Below are positions 48,498 to 56,929 of a stretch of 64,000 nt of DNA, piece after piece. Each line of letters opens with the position of its first letter. The stretch's first letter is position 1. Origin of the DNA: CAVQZA01 sp963724805 (GTDB lineage: Bacteria; Actinomycetota; Thermoleophilia; Gaiellales; Gaiellaceae); assembly GCA_963724805.1 (NCBI GenBank), contig CAVRWA010000012.1, positions 372,001 to 436,000 of the forward strand, read 5' to 3'. Below the pieces are notes generated by a model that did not search any database, had not been told where the DNA came from, and saw only the letters and a program-made list of their open reading frames with translations. Both the position numbers and the translations under genes were made by a program.

Positions 48498-49075
48498 GGC
48501 GGCTCGTCCTCACGCGGCACGGCCAGTCGGCCCTGAACGTCGAGGGTCGCGTCAACGGCGATCCCGCCGTCCCCGTGCCGCTCACACCGGCGGGCGAGGA
48601 GGCGGCCCGCCGGCTCGGCCAACAGCTGGCCGGGACCGCGTTCGACGTCTGCGTGCACACCCGGTTCGAGCGCACGCGGCGGACGGCCGAGCTCGCGCTC
48701 AAGGGCCGGGACGTCCCCTTCCTCGACGAGCCCGGCCTGGACGACGTCAAGATCGGCGAGCTCGAGGGCCGGACGCTCGAGGACTATCAAAGGTGGAAGG
48801 CGTCGCACGACCGGGGCGAGCGTTTTCCCGGCGGCGAGAGCCTCGACGAGACGGCCCGCCGGTACGCCTCCGCGCTCCGCCGCGTGCTCGCGCTCCCGGC
48901 CGAGTCGGTGCTCGTGGTGTGTCACGAGCTCCCGATCCGCTACGCGCTCAACACCGTGGTCGGCTCCGACGATCTCGACCATCCGTTCCACGAAATCCCG
49001 AACGCGACGCCGTACCTCTTCGACGGTCCGGTGCTGGCGGCCGCGGCCGACCGGATCGAACTGCTCGCGGACTGA
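48494..49075 (+). CDS. Histidine phosphatase (phosphoglycerate-mutase-like), CTG start
   Basis: 193 residues. The catalytic RHG motif is in RRLVLTRHGQSALNVEGR at the very N-terminus, followed by VCVHTRFERTRRTAELAL and VLVVCHELPIRYALN with the second His. The conserved first strand lies upstream of every ATG, GTG and TTG in the frame (the first GTG would delete RHG), so CTG 48494, overlapping the cyclophilin stop as CTGA, is required. Substrate unknown. Confidence 0.88.
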   Translation: MRRLVLTRHGQSALNVEGRVNGDPAVPVPLTPAGEEAARRLGQQLAGTAFDVCVHTRFERTRRTAELALKGRDVPFLDEPGLDDVKIGELEGRTLEDYQRWKASHDRGERFPGGESLDETARRYASALRRVLALPAESVLVVCHELPIRYALNTVVGSDDLDHPFHEIPNATPYLFDGPVLAAAADRIELLAD

Positions 49076-49091
49076 GTACCCTTCACACGAC

Positions 49092-49162
49092 GCGGGCGTA
49101 GCTCAATGGTAGAGCCCTAGCCTTCCAAGCTAGTCACGCGGGTTCGATTCCCGCCGCCCGCT
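49092..49162 (+). tRNA. tRNA-Gly (anticodon TCC)
   Basis: 71 nt; acceptor GCGGGCG/CGCCCGC, discriminator T, anticodon loop CTTCCAA (TCC), T-arm CGGGTTCGATTCCCG. TACCCT (49077-49082) lies 9 nt upstream as a possible -10. Followed after 3 nt by palindromic element copy B. Confidence 0.97.
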
Positions 49163-49165
49163 CTT

Positions 49166-49217
49166 CGCCGGAAAGTCCGGCTCCGGCTGGCGCCGGAGCC
49201 ATGACGACTTTCCGGCG
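49166..49217 (+). repeat. 52-bp palindromic element, copy B, 3 nt after tRNA-Gly
   Basis: The same 12-bp outer arms (CGCCGGAAAGTC, GACTTTCCGGCG) as copy A enclose GGCTCCGGC/GCCGGAGCC with a TGGC loop and the same ATGAC bulge. Relative to copy A, TT/AA in the inner stem is replaced by TC/GA on both arms, keeping full pairing. Confidence 0.85.
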
Positions 49218-49309
49218 GGCCGGCGCCTCTATGGGTGGTCTCCGTCAGCGTCGGTGAGCCGCGCCCGCCATGTCGGTCGCGGCGCCCGTGGCGCCACCCG
49301 TGCTCGAGC

Positions 49310-49389
49310 AGGTCGGGGACCTCCTCGATGCGGTCGTCGCGCGCGAGGTAGGCCTCGAGCTGCAACCAGTTCAGGTCGGCGAGCCGCAC
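49310..49389 (-). pseudogene. N-terminal remnant of a creatininase-family gene
   Basis: From GTG 49389 the minus strand reads VRLADLNWLQLEAYLARDDR I, closely matching the start of creatininase/MftE-like amidohydrolases, then loses similarity where the metal-binding STEQHG stretch should be (only LLEHGWRHG is seen). The frame runs on through copy B and tRNA-Gly without a credible protein. Read as a decayed gene start; assignment is by motif memory. Confidence 0.4.
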
Positions 49390-49412
49390 CGCCGGAGAGT
49401 ACCGTCAGAGAT

Positions 49413-50561
49413 ATGAGCGACGGCGACAGGCGCGATGTCGCACTCGTCCTCTCCGGCGGGGGCATCAACGCAACGGTGATGGAGCTCGGCTTCCTGCGCC
49501 GTGTACGCGAGAGCGAGGTCTGGCCGCGGGTCGGCTGGATCTTCGGCACCTCGGCCGGCGCGCTCACCGGGATCATGGCGGCGCTCGACCGACTCGACGA
49601 CCTCGAGGCGTTCCTCCTCCAGCTCCGCCCGGAGGACACCTTCCGCCCGCACCGGCTCTGGCGGCTGCCACTGCTCGGGCTCCATGACTACGCGCTCCCC
49701 CGCACGATCGCCGAGCGGATGGAGGACCCCGTCGACCTCGTGCGCGGGCTCGAGGGAGGCCCGATCGAGCTCGTCGTGCTCGCCACCGACCTCAGCGTCG
49801 AGGTGGAGGACACCGCGAACGAGAGCTACGAGCTCGCGTACTCCTCCCGCACCACGCCGCCGGAGGAGATGGCCCAGGCGCTGCTCGCCTCCTCGGCGAT
49901 CAGCGCATTCGTGCTGCCGCTGCGCGTCGGCGACCGCATCGCCTCCGACGGCGGCTGGGTGCGCAACTTCCCGCTCGGCTACGCGTACGAGCGCCCGGAG
50001 GTCGAGCTGATCGTCTCGTTCCGTTACCTGCCCCGCTACCCGCAGTTCACGGCGCTCCCGCTGCAGGCGATGCGGCGGCGGCTCGAGCGCCTCGGCCGCG
50101 TGCCGCCCGTGCGCGCCTTCATCGCCGAGCTGAAGGAGGCCGAGGAGCGTGCCGACCGCGGCGAGCCGGCCCACCTCGCCGACATGCTCGCGCGGCTCGG
50201 CCGGGTGTCGATCCTGCGCAACACCGTGCTCGAGGAGCGCACCGCCCGCGAGAAGGACGAGTCGATCGCCGAGCTCGAGTCGCTGCGCGCCGACATCCAC
50301 CGGCTGCTGGAGACCGCCGTCCACGACCCGGTCGAGCGGGCAGCCGCCGTGCGCGAGGTCGAGGAGCGGTTCGCGGCGGCCCGGTTCCCCTTCCGGCACG
50401 ACCGCCACGTGCCGCGGATCGCGGTGCTCGGCTCGCTCGCCGACGTCAGCCTCGATCCGGGTTTGCGCTCCCAGAAGCCGTGGACGGAAAGCGCAATCCG
50501 CAGCCTGATCGCGCGCGGCTACGAACTCGCCGACACCGAGCTGCGCGCAGCGGGCATCTAG
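49413..50561 (+). CDS. Patatin-like phospholipase
   Basis: 382 residues. Oxyanion loop LVLSGGGINATVMELGFL, nucleophile elbow GTSAGALTG (Ser near 48) and DGG dyad partner in RIASDGGWVRNFPLGYA near 185. The C-terminal ~190 residues are helical and charged. A lipid acyl hydrolase of the RssA/NTE type. ATG 49413 is used; the upstream open frame is antisense to the creatininase remnant. Confidence 0.88.
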   Translation: MSDGDRRDVALVLSGGGINATVMELGFLRRVRESEVWPRVGWIFGTSAGALTGIMAALDRLDDLEAFLLQLRPEDTFRPHRLWRLPLLGLHDYALPRTIAERMEDPVDLVRGLEGGPIELVVLATDLSVEVEDTANESYELAYSSRTTPPEEMAQALLASSAISAFVLPLRVGDRIASDGGWVRNFPLGYAYERPEVELIVSFRYLPRYPQFTALPLQAMRRRLERLGRVPPVRAFIAELKEAEERADRGEPAHLADMLARLGRVSILRNTVLEERTAREKDESIAELESLRADIHRLLETAVHDPVERAAAVREVEERFAAARFPFRHDRHVPRIAVLGSLADVSLDPGLRSQKPWTESAIRSLIARGYELADTELRAAGI

Positions 50562-50688
50562 CTTCGCAACCGGTTTTACGGCCTCCTTACACCGACGGGA
50601 CGACGGCGTTACGCCGCGTGCCGAGGATGCGCTCGAACGCAGGCCAGGCCACCCCTCCTCTGGCACACACCTTCTAAGGAGGCCGAGC

Positions 50689-52503
50689 ATGCGAAACCGA
50701 ATCGCACTAGTAGCCGGGCTCCTGCTCGCGCTCGGCGCCTTCGCTCCGAACGCGTTCGCAGGTACCGCGCGCGCCCAGACCAACATCGACGTCTTCGTCG
50801 ACTGTGTGACCCAGGGGTCGGGCTCATACGACGCGACGTTCGGTTACACGAACCAGAACTCCACGCCGCAGACAGTCGCGGTCGGGAGCGACAACTACTT
50901 CACGCCGCCGCCGATCGACCGCGGCCAGACGACCGTCTTCCAGGCGGGCACCGTCCACAACGCCTTCACGGTCAAGGCGATTCCGACCGCGGCGAAGCTC
51001 ACCTGGACCGTATCGTTGAACGGCCACACCGAGTCGGTGAGCGTGAGCTCCTCGTCCTCGCACGCGTGCACCACGACGGCGCCGGCGATCCACGTCTCGG
51101 TCGACTGCGTGACCAAGAACGCCGACAACACCTACGACGCGACCTTCGCGTACGCGAACGACGGTGCGGCCGCACAGACCGTCCCGGTCGGAACCGACAA
51201 CTTCTTCTCGCCGCCCCCGATCGACCGCGGCCAGACGACCGTGTTCCAGCCCGGGTCGCACCACACCGCGTTCACGGTGAAGGGGATTCCGAACGCGACG
51301 AAGCTCCAGTGGACCGTCCGCTCACGGAGCACGACGGCAAGCTCCTCCGGCAAGTCGTGCACACCAACGTCGACCGCGAAGGTGATCCACGTCTCCGTCG
51401 ACTGCGTGACGAGGGGCGCAACGACCTACGACGCGACCTTCGCATACGCAAACGACAACGCGGTTGCCGAGACGGTGGCCGTCGGAACCGACAACTACTT
51501 CGCCCCGCCGCCGATCGACCGCGGACAGACCACGGTGTTCCAGCCCGGGTCGCATCACGGCGCCTTCACGGTGAAGGGGATCCCGAACGCGACCAAGCTC
51601 ACCTGGACCGTCGCCTTCGGCGGGTCGACGCGGTCCACGACGGCGAGCTCGTCGAATCGCTCTTGCACGCCCGCGGCGACCGGCGTGATCCACGTCTACG
51701 TCGACTGCGTGACGAGAAATGCGACGACGTACGACGCGACCTTCGCGTACGCCAACGACAACGCGGCAGCCCAGACCGTCCCGGTGGGGAGCGACAACTT
51801 CTTCTCCCCACCGCCGATCGACCGGGGCCAGACCACGACCTTCCAGCCCGGGCTGCACCACACCGCGTTCACGGTGACGGGCATACCACTCACGACGAAG
51901 CTCGCCTGGACGGTCGCCTTCGGAGGCTCGACCCGTACTGCCGTCGCGAGCTCCTCCGGGAATCGCTCCTGCGCGCCGACGACGAAGAAGATCGAGGTCT
52001 TCGTCCAGTGCGTGACCCGGAACTCGGGGAGCTACGACGCGACGTTCGGCTACGAGAACGAGAACGCCACGGCGCTGACCGTGCCGATCGGAAGCGACAA
52101 CTACTTCTCGCCGCCGCCGATCGACCGAGCCCAGACGAGCACGTTCCAGCCCGGCAAGGTTAGGAACGCCTTCACCTTCAAGGGCATCCCGAGCGGGACA
52201 AAGCTCACCTGGACGCTGAACTCGGGCGGTCGCTCGGACACCGCGACGGCGAGCGAGTCCAGCCCGCGCTGCGTCTCGAACACGCCGCCGGCCAAGGTCA
52301 CCATCTGCCACCGAGCGGGCTGGAAGAAGCGGCAGTGGGTGCAGATCACCGTGAGCCAGAGGGCCGCCGCGTGGTTCCTGCGCCACGGCGACGTGCTGCC
52401 GAGCTCGACCGGTAGCTGCCCCGCGCCGAAGAAGAAGCACCACAAGCACGGCAACGGGAATCAGAACGGCAACAACGTCCGGCACGACAAGCGGCACAGG
52501 TAG
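50689..52503 (+). CDS. Secreted protein with five tandem ~100-residue repeats
   Basis: 604 residues. Signal peptide (LVAGLLLALGAFAPNAFA), five tandem repeats, and a basic C-terminal region. Each repeat has the order CVT...YDATFxYxN...VGxDNxFxPPPIDR...TxFxPG...AFTxxxIP...KLxWT, with one Cys at the start (DCVT or QCVT) and one near the end (SCTPT-like), so one disulfide per repeat is likely. After the repeats comes TICHRAGWKKRQWVQITVSQ...HGD, a short Cys domain seen at the ends of other secreted actinobacterial proteins, and a His/Lys/Asn-rich tail. Function unknown, probably a surface or matrix protein. AAGGAGG lies 6 nt before the ATG. Confidence 0.9.
   Translation: MRNRIALVAGLLLALGAFAPNAFAGTARAQTNIDVFVDCVTQGSGSYDATFGYTNQNSTPQTVAVGSDNYFTPPPIDRGQTTVFQAGTVHNAFTVKAIPTAAKLTWTVSLNGHTESVSVSSSSSHACTTTAPAIHVSVDCVTKNADNTYDATFAYANDGAAAQTVPVGTDNFFSPPPIDRGQTTVFQPGSHHTAFTVKGIPNATKLQWTVRSRSTTASSSGKSCTPTSTAKVIHVSVDCVTRGATTYDATFAYANDNAVAETVAVGTDNYFAPPPIDRGQTTVFQPGSHHGAFTVKGIPNATKLTWTVAFGGSTRSTTASSSNRSCTPAATGVIHVYVDCVTRNATTYDATFAYANDNAAAQTVPVGSDNFFSPPPIDRGQTTTFQPGLHHTAFTVTGIPLTTKLAWTVAFGGSTRTAVASSSGNRSCAPTTKKIEVFVQCVTRNSGSYDATFGYENENATALTVPIGSDNYFSPPPIDRAQTSTFQPGKVRNAFTFKGIPSGTKLTWTLNSGGRSDTATASESSPRCVSNTPPAKVTICHRAGWKKRQWVQITVSQRAAAWFLRHGDVLPSSTGSCPAPKKKHHKHGNGNQNGNNVRHDKRHR
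50785..52290 (+). repeat. Five in-frame tandem repeats of about 300 nt
   Basis: Units begin at about 50785, 51088, 51385, 51688 and 51991 (spacings 303, 297, 303, 303 nt). Units 2-4 are the most alike in protein sequence; units 1 and 5 are more diverged but resemble each other (FVDCVTQGSGSYDATFGY versus FVQCVTRNSGSYDATFGY). Unit 2 is shortened near its end. Confidence 0.9.
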
Positions 52504-52517
52504 TCGCCGCTAGCAGC

Positions 52518-52553
52518 AGAGGGGACGGGGTGTGCCAGCGCCCCGTCCTCTCT
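52518..52553. terminator. Bidirectional hairpin terminator
   Basis: AGAGGGGACGGGG (52518-52530) and CCCCGTCCTCTCT (52541-52553) pair over 13 positions with one G-U and a 10-nt loop, between the convergent repeat-protein and ABC permease genes. Confidence 0.7.
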
Positions 52554-53289
52554 ATGCGCGCTTCGTGTCGCGTCGGTAGGCACGGCGGGCGAGGACGATC
52601 ATCGCCGCCGACCATGCTCCCATCACGATCCAGCCCTCGGCGCCCCAGGGCTGCCCGCCGACCGCGATCCGGCTCGCCTGGACGAGCCAGTACGACGGAA
52701 CGAGTTGGGCGATGTCGTGCATCGCGCCGGAGCTCGAGATCGGGAACCACGCGCCGCCGAGGATCGAGAGCAGCGCCGTCAGGCCGCCGATCACCGGGCC
52801 AATCGAGTCGATGGTCAGGAGGTGCCCGAGCAGGATCCCGGCCGCGGCGAACGGGATCAGGCCGACGCAGATCAGCAGGGTCATCTGGGCCCAGTCGCGC
52901 GGCGCCATCGACACGCCGAGGGTCGCCCCGGCGGCGTAGAGGAGCAGGAGGCTGGCAAGCGCCATCGCATAGCCCGTGATGACCTTGGCCCGGAAGTAGT
53001 TGCGCGTCGTCAGAGGGGTGATCCGAAGCTGCCGGTTCCAGCCGACCTGGCGCTCGCCGGCGATCCGCGCGCCGCTCGAGAGCATCGCGCTCATCGTCCC
53101 GAACGCGGCGAGGCCGCACATGAGGTAGAGCGGCGCAGAGACACCCGAGCCGCCGAGGTCGGAGACGTTCCTGTTCGGCGCGGCGATCAGGTAGTAGAGG
53201 GCGAGCGGGAATCCGAACGAGAAGACCATGAAGCGCCGATTTCGGAACGTCCGCAGCAGCTCGTAGCGCAGGTAGGTCGCGGCGCTCAC
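52552..53289 (-). CDS. ABC-2 type permease (DrrB-like)
   Basis: 245 residues with six predicted membrane helices, starting VSAATYLRYELLRTFRNRRF, with AGERQVGWNRQLRITPLT on the cytosolic side and IGGLTALLSILGGAWFP in the membrane. GTG 53289 overlaps the ATPase stop as GTGA. Forms an exporter of drug or lipid type with the ATPase; substrate unknown. Confidence 0.9.
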   Translation of the reverse strand: MSAATYLRYELLRTFRNRRFMVFSFGFPLALYYLIAAPNRNVSDLGGSGVSAPLYLMCGLAAFGTMSAMLSSGARIAGERQVGWNRQLRITPLTTRNYFRAKVITGYAMALASLLLLYAAGATLGVSMAPRDWAQMTLLICVGLIPFAAAGILLGHLLTIDSIGPVIGGLTALLSILGGAWFPISSSGAMHDIAQLVPSYWLVQASRIAVGGQPWGAEGWIVMGAWSAAMIVLARRAYRRDTKRA

Positions 53290-54206
53290 CGCTCGACCTC
53301 GTCTCCGGTGAGCTGGAGGAACGCCTCCTCGAGGCCGGCGGAGGTGATCTCTATGTCGCGCGCATCGGGGAACCGCGCGAGCATGGCCCGGATCGCCTGG
53401 TCGGAGTCGGAGCACGCGAGCACCACCGCCTCGCCGCGCGAGTCGACCGCGGTCACGCCGGGCAACCGTGCGAGCTCGTCGAGGTCGACCCCCGGCAGCG
53501 TGGCGCGGATCGTCTTCGAGCCGACCATCGCCTTGATCTCGTTCGGCGGCCCGTCGGCGACGATTCGCCCGTTGGCCATCAGCACGATCCGGTCCGCGTA
53601 GGCGTCGGCCTCCTCGAGATAGTGCGTCGCGAACACGACGGTCTTCCCGCCGGCGGCGAACTCGCGCATCGCGCGCCAGAACGCGTGGCGGCCCTCGACG
53701 TCCATCGCGACGGTGGGCTCGTCGAGCACGAGCAGCTCGGGGTTGCTCACGAGCGCTATCGCGAAGCGGGCGCGCTGCGTCTCGCCTCCCGAGAGCTTCT
53801 GGGTCCGCCGCTCTGCGAACGCGTCGATCCCGGTCAGGTCGATCACCTCGTCGACGGCGAGCGGGCTCGGGTACAGCGACGCCATCACCGTGAGGAGCTC
53901 GCGCACCGAGAGGTCGCGGATCAGAGAGCCGGTCTGCAGCATCGCTCCAATCGCTCCTGCGTCGACCGCCGCCGTCGGCTGCATCCCGAACAGCGAGACC
54001 GTGCCCTCGTCGGGCGCGGTCAGGCCGAGCAGCATGTCGATCGTCGTGGACTTGCCGGCTCCGTTCGGGCCGAGCAGCGCGACGGTCTCGCCGCGACCGA
54101 TCGACACGTCGATGGCGCGAACCGCATGCACGGTGCCCTGCGGCGAGCGAAACGACTTGGTCAGTGCGTCCAGCTCGATCCGGCCGTTCCCGGGTTGGCT
54201 CATCAC
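53286..54206 (-). CDS. ABC transporter ATPase (DrrA-like)
   Basis: 306 residues. Walker A LLGPNGAGKSTTIDML, Q-loop MLQTGSLIRDLSV, signature KLSGGETQRARFAIALV, Walker B LLVLDEPTVAMDVEGR and the H-loop ATHYLEEADAYADR, followed by a ~80-residue C-terminal domain typical of DrrA proteins. ATG 54206 or 54203. Encoded 47 nt after tRNA-Pro. Confidence 0.93.
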   Translation of the reverse strand: MMSQPGNGRIELDALTKSFRSPQGTVHAVRAIDVSIGRGETVALLGPNGAGKSTTIDMLLGLTAPDEGTVSLFGMQPTAAVDAGAIGAMLQTGSLIRDLSVRELLTVMASLYPSPLAVDEVIDLTGIDAFAERRTQKLSGGETQRARFAIALVSNPELLVLDEPTVAMDVEGRHAFWRAMREFAAGGKTVVFATHYLEEADAYADRIVLMANGRIVADGPPNEIKAMVGSKTIRATLPGVDLDELARLPGVTAVDSRGEAVVLACSDSDQAIRAMLARFPDARDIEITSAGLEEAFLQLTGDEVER

Positions 54207-54252
54207 CCCAAGCTAGCGGTCGACGCGCCGGTGCGAACGGCTCCTTTCGTAG

Positions 54253-54326
54253 TCGGGACGGCGAGATTCGAACTCGCGGCCCCCTGCTCCCAAAGCAGGT
54301 GCGCTACCAGGCTGCGCCACGTCCCG
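54253..54326 (-). tRNA. tRNA-Pro (anticodon TGG)
   Basis: 74 nt; acceptor CGGGACG/CGTCCCG, discriminator A, anticodon stem CCTGC/GCAGG with loop TTTGGGA (TGG). TACACT (54334-54339) lies 7 nt upstream as the likely -10. Confidence 0.97.
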
Positions 54327-54376
54327 TGCCCCAAGTGTAGAGGGGGCGCAGGTGGGCGCTCTGTAGATTCTCTGTG

Positions 54377-55753
54377 ATGACCATTCGCAGGCTGCTCGAC
54401 GAGACCGCCGGGTACGCGGCCGACTTCCTCGAGGGGATCCCGGAACGGCCGGTGACCTGGTCGGCGGACGTCGACGAGTTGCGCGCTGGCCTCGGTGGGC
54501 CGCTCCCCGATTCGCCCACCGATCCTCGCGAGGTGATCGCCCACCTCGCCTCTGCCGCCGACCCCGGCCTCGTCGCGATCCCGAGCGGACGCTACTTCGG
54601 CTTCGTGATCGGCGGTGCCGTGCCCGCCGCGGTCGCCGCGGACTGGCTCTCCTCCGCCTGGGACCAGAACGCGGGCCTCTACGTGGGTGGACCGTCGGCT
54701 GCAGTGGTCGAGGAGATCGCCGGTGCCTGGACGGCCGAGCTTCTCGGACTTCCGGACAACGTCTCGTTCGGCTTCGTCACCGGCTGCCAGATGGCGCACG
54801 TGACCGCCCTCGCCGCGGCGCGCCACGCCGTCCTCGACCGGGTCGGCTGGGACGTGAACGAGAGCGGCCTGATCGGCGCCCCGCCGATCCACGTCGTCGC
54901 CGGCGAGGAGCGCCACACCACGGTCGACCGCGCGCTGCGCTTCCTGGGCCTCGGCACCGCCTGCATCGTCCCGGTTCCCGCGGACGGGCAGGGCCGGATC
55001 CTGCCGGACGCGTTGCGCGAGACGCTAGCCGGGCTCGACGGGCCGACGATCGTCTGCGCGCAGGCGGGCAACGTCAACACGGGCTCCTTCGACCCACTCG
55101 AGGAGGTCGCGGACGCGGCCGAGGCGGCCGGTGCCTGGTTCCACCTCGACGGCGCGTTCGGGCTCTGGGCGGCGGCGAGCCCGAAGCTCGCGCACCTCGT
55201 CGCGGGGGCCGAGCGGGCCGACTCGTGGGCGACCGACGCGCACAAGTGGCTCAACGTCCCCTACGACTGCGGGATCGCGTTCTGCGCGCACCCCGACGCG
55301 CACCGGGCCGCGATGAGCGTGCGCGCGAGCTACCTGATCCACGCCGAGCCGGGCGGGCCGCGCGACCAGATGGACTGGAACCCAGAGTTCTCGCGGCGCG
55401 CGCGCGGCTTCCCGGTGTACGCGGCGATCCGCTCGCTCGGCCGCGAGGGTATCGCCGAACTCGTGGAGCGCTGCTGCAGGCACGCGCGGCGTTTCGGCGA
55501 GGAGCTCGGCGCCGCGCCGGGCGTCGAGGTGCTGAACGACGTCGTGCTGAACCAGGTGCTCGTCCGCTTCGGCGACGACGCACGCACAGCAGCCGTGATC
55601 GAGGCGGTGCAGGACGAGGGCACCTGCTGGCTCGGCGGCACGAACTGGCACGGCCTGGGCGCGATGCGGATCTCGGTCTCGAACTGGGCCACGAGCGACG
55701 AGGACGTCGAGCGCTCGATCGCCGCGATCCTCGACGCTGCAGCGGCCAACTGA
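54377..55753 (+). CDS. PLP-dependent group II decarboxylase
   Basis: 458 residues. Fold-type I decarboxylase (aromatic-L-amino-acid/glutamate decarboxylase type): SGRYFGFVIGG, TGCQMAHVTALAAARH, AQAGNVNTGSFDPLEE, FHLDGAFGLWAA (PLP-binding Asp) and SWATDAHKWLNVPYDCG with the Schiff-base Lys. Substrate cannot be assigned. ATG 54377 or GTG 54374. Its stop overlaps the transporter's CTG, so a paired amine or amino-acid export function is conceivable. Confidence 0.93.
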   Translation: MTIRRLLDETAGYAADFLEGIPERPVTWSADVDELRAGLGGPLPDSPTDPREVIAHLASAADPGLVAIPSGRYFGFVIGGAVPAAVAADWLSSAWDQNAGLYVGGPSAAVVEEIAGAWTAELLGLPDNVSFGFVTGCQMAHVTALAAARHAVLDRVGWDVNESGLIGAPPIHVVAGEERHTTVDRALRFLGLGTACIVPVPADGQGRILPDALRETLAGLDGPTIVCAQAGNVNTGSFDPLEEVADAAEAAGAWFHLDGAFGLWAAASPKLAHLVAGAERADSWATDAHKWLNVPYDCGIAFCAHPDAHRAAMSVRASYLIHAEPGGPRDQMDWNPEFSRRARGFPVYAAIRSLGREGIAELVERCCRHARRFGEELGAAPGVEVLNDVVLNQVLVRFGDDARTAAVIEAVQDEGTCWLGGTNWHGLGAMRISVSNWATSDEDVERSIAAILDAAAAN

Positions 55754-56676
55754 CCGCCCCGGAGCACAGGCGACGGCCGGGCCTCGGCTACGCAATGGTG
55801 CTCACGGGTGCGGTCCTGTTCGGCTTCAACGGGGCCGTCGCGAAGGTCGTGCTCGGGTCGGGGCTCTCGTCGCTGCGCCTGACCGAGGTGCGCTCGACCG
55901 GCGCATTCGTCGTCCTCCTCGTCGCGCTCCTGGTCGCGGCTCCGCACCTCCTGCGCGTGCGCCGCGACGAGCTGCCCTTCCTCGCCGCGTTCGGAGCGAT
56001 CGGGCTCGCATCCGTGCAGCTCTTCTACTTCCTGTCGATCCATCGGCTGCCGCTCGGGATCGCCCTGCTCCTCGAGTACACCGCGCCGCTCCTCGTCGCG
56101 CTCTGGGCCCGCTTCGTGATGCACCAGCAGGTGCGGCCGCGGCTGTGGATCGCCCTCGGGCTCGCGCTCTTCGGCCTCTCGCTCGTCGTGCAGGTTTGGA
56201 CCGGGGTCACGCTCAATGGGGTGGGGCTCGCATTCGGGGCGATCACCGCCGTGTCGTTCGCCGCCTACATCCTCATGGCCGAGCACGAGGTCGGCCGGCG
56301 CGACCCCGTCTCGCTCGCGTGCTACGGCTTCCTGTTCGCGTCGCTCCTGTTCGCCCTGATCCAGCCGTGGTGGAGCTTCCCGTTCTCGTTCGGCGGGCAG
56401 CGGATCTCGCTGCTCGGGCACCTCTCCGCCCATCACCTGCCGGCCTGGGCGCTCCTGTTCTGGGTGATCGTGCCCGGCACCGTGATCCCGTTCCTCCTCG
56501 TGATCGGCTCGCTGCGGCACATCTCGGCGACGCGCGCCGCGATCGCGGCGATGGTCGAGCCGGTCGCGGCGAGCGTGGTCGGCTGGGCCTGGCTCGGCGA
56601 GTCGCTCGGGCCGTCGCAGCTCGTGGGCGGGCTGATCGTGATCGCGGCGATCGCGATCGCCGAAACGGCCCGCTGA
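55750..56676 (+). CDS. EamA/DMT-family transporter, probable CTG start
   Basis: 308 residues, ten predicted membrane helices in two EamA repeats (GYAMVLTGAVLFGFNGAVAK; FGAITAVSFAAYILMAEHEV), ending AAMVEPVAASVVGWAWLGE with the EamA signature. The CTG at 55750 overlaps the decarboxylase stop as CTGA and gives a basic leader before helix 1; ATG 55795 is the conventional alternative and would start within helix 1. Exports or imports amino acids or metabolites in known relatives. Confidence 0.9.
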   Translation: MTAPEHRRRPGLGYAMVLTGAVLFGFNGAVAKVVLGSGLSSLRLTEVRSTGAFVVLLVALLVAAPHLLRVRRDELPFLAAFGAIGLASVQLFYFLSIHRLPLGIALLLEYTAPLLVALWARFVMHQQVRPRLWIALGLALFGLSLVVQVWTGVTLNGVGLAFGAITAVSFAAYILMAEHEVGRRDPVSLACYGFLFASLLFALIQPWWSFPFSFGGQRISLLGHLSAHHLPAWALLFWVIVPGTVIPFLLVIGSLRHISATRAAIAAMVEPVAASVVGWAWLGESLGPSQLVGGLIVIAAIAIAETAR

Positions 56677-56807
56677 GGTCGGTTCCCAGTTACAAAGATG
56701 GGCCGTTCGGCCTATTGGAGAGCGGCCGCCAGGGCGTTAGCGTCGTCGCACTGGGCGAATGCGATCCGCGGCGCGCGTTCCTGGCCTAGGAGGCCGCGGT
56801 GAGCAAC

Positions 56808-56852
56808 GGGAGAGACCCACCGCGACGACCCCCCGAGCGGCGGGTCTCTCCC
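56808..56852 (+). promoter_or_regulatory. 11-bp hairpin in the ispH leader
   Basis: GGGAGAGACCC (56808-56818) and GGGTCTCTCCC (56842-56852) are perfect complements with a 23-nt loop, followed by ACATTTTCC. It may end the transporter transcript or attenuate ispH. An AGGAGG 5 nt before a GTG (56799) lies just upstream. Confidence 0.5.
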
Positions 56853-56929
56853 ACATTTTCCAATCGAACGTCCCGCGTTTCCGAATCGCTCGCTCGTCGA
56901 CGCGCGGTCGCCACGGCCCAGCTACCATC

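Noticed and set aside
50785..52290. Regular ~300-nt repeats considered as a CRISPR or satellite array
   Set aside because: Repeats are in frame, encode conserved protein motifs with synonymous drift, and lack short constant repeats with variable spacers. No cas genes are in the window.
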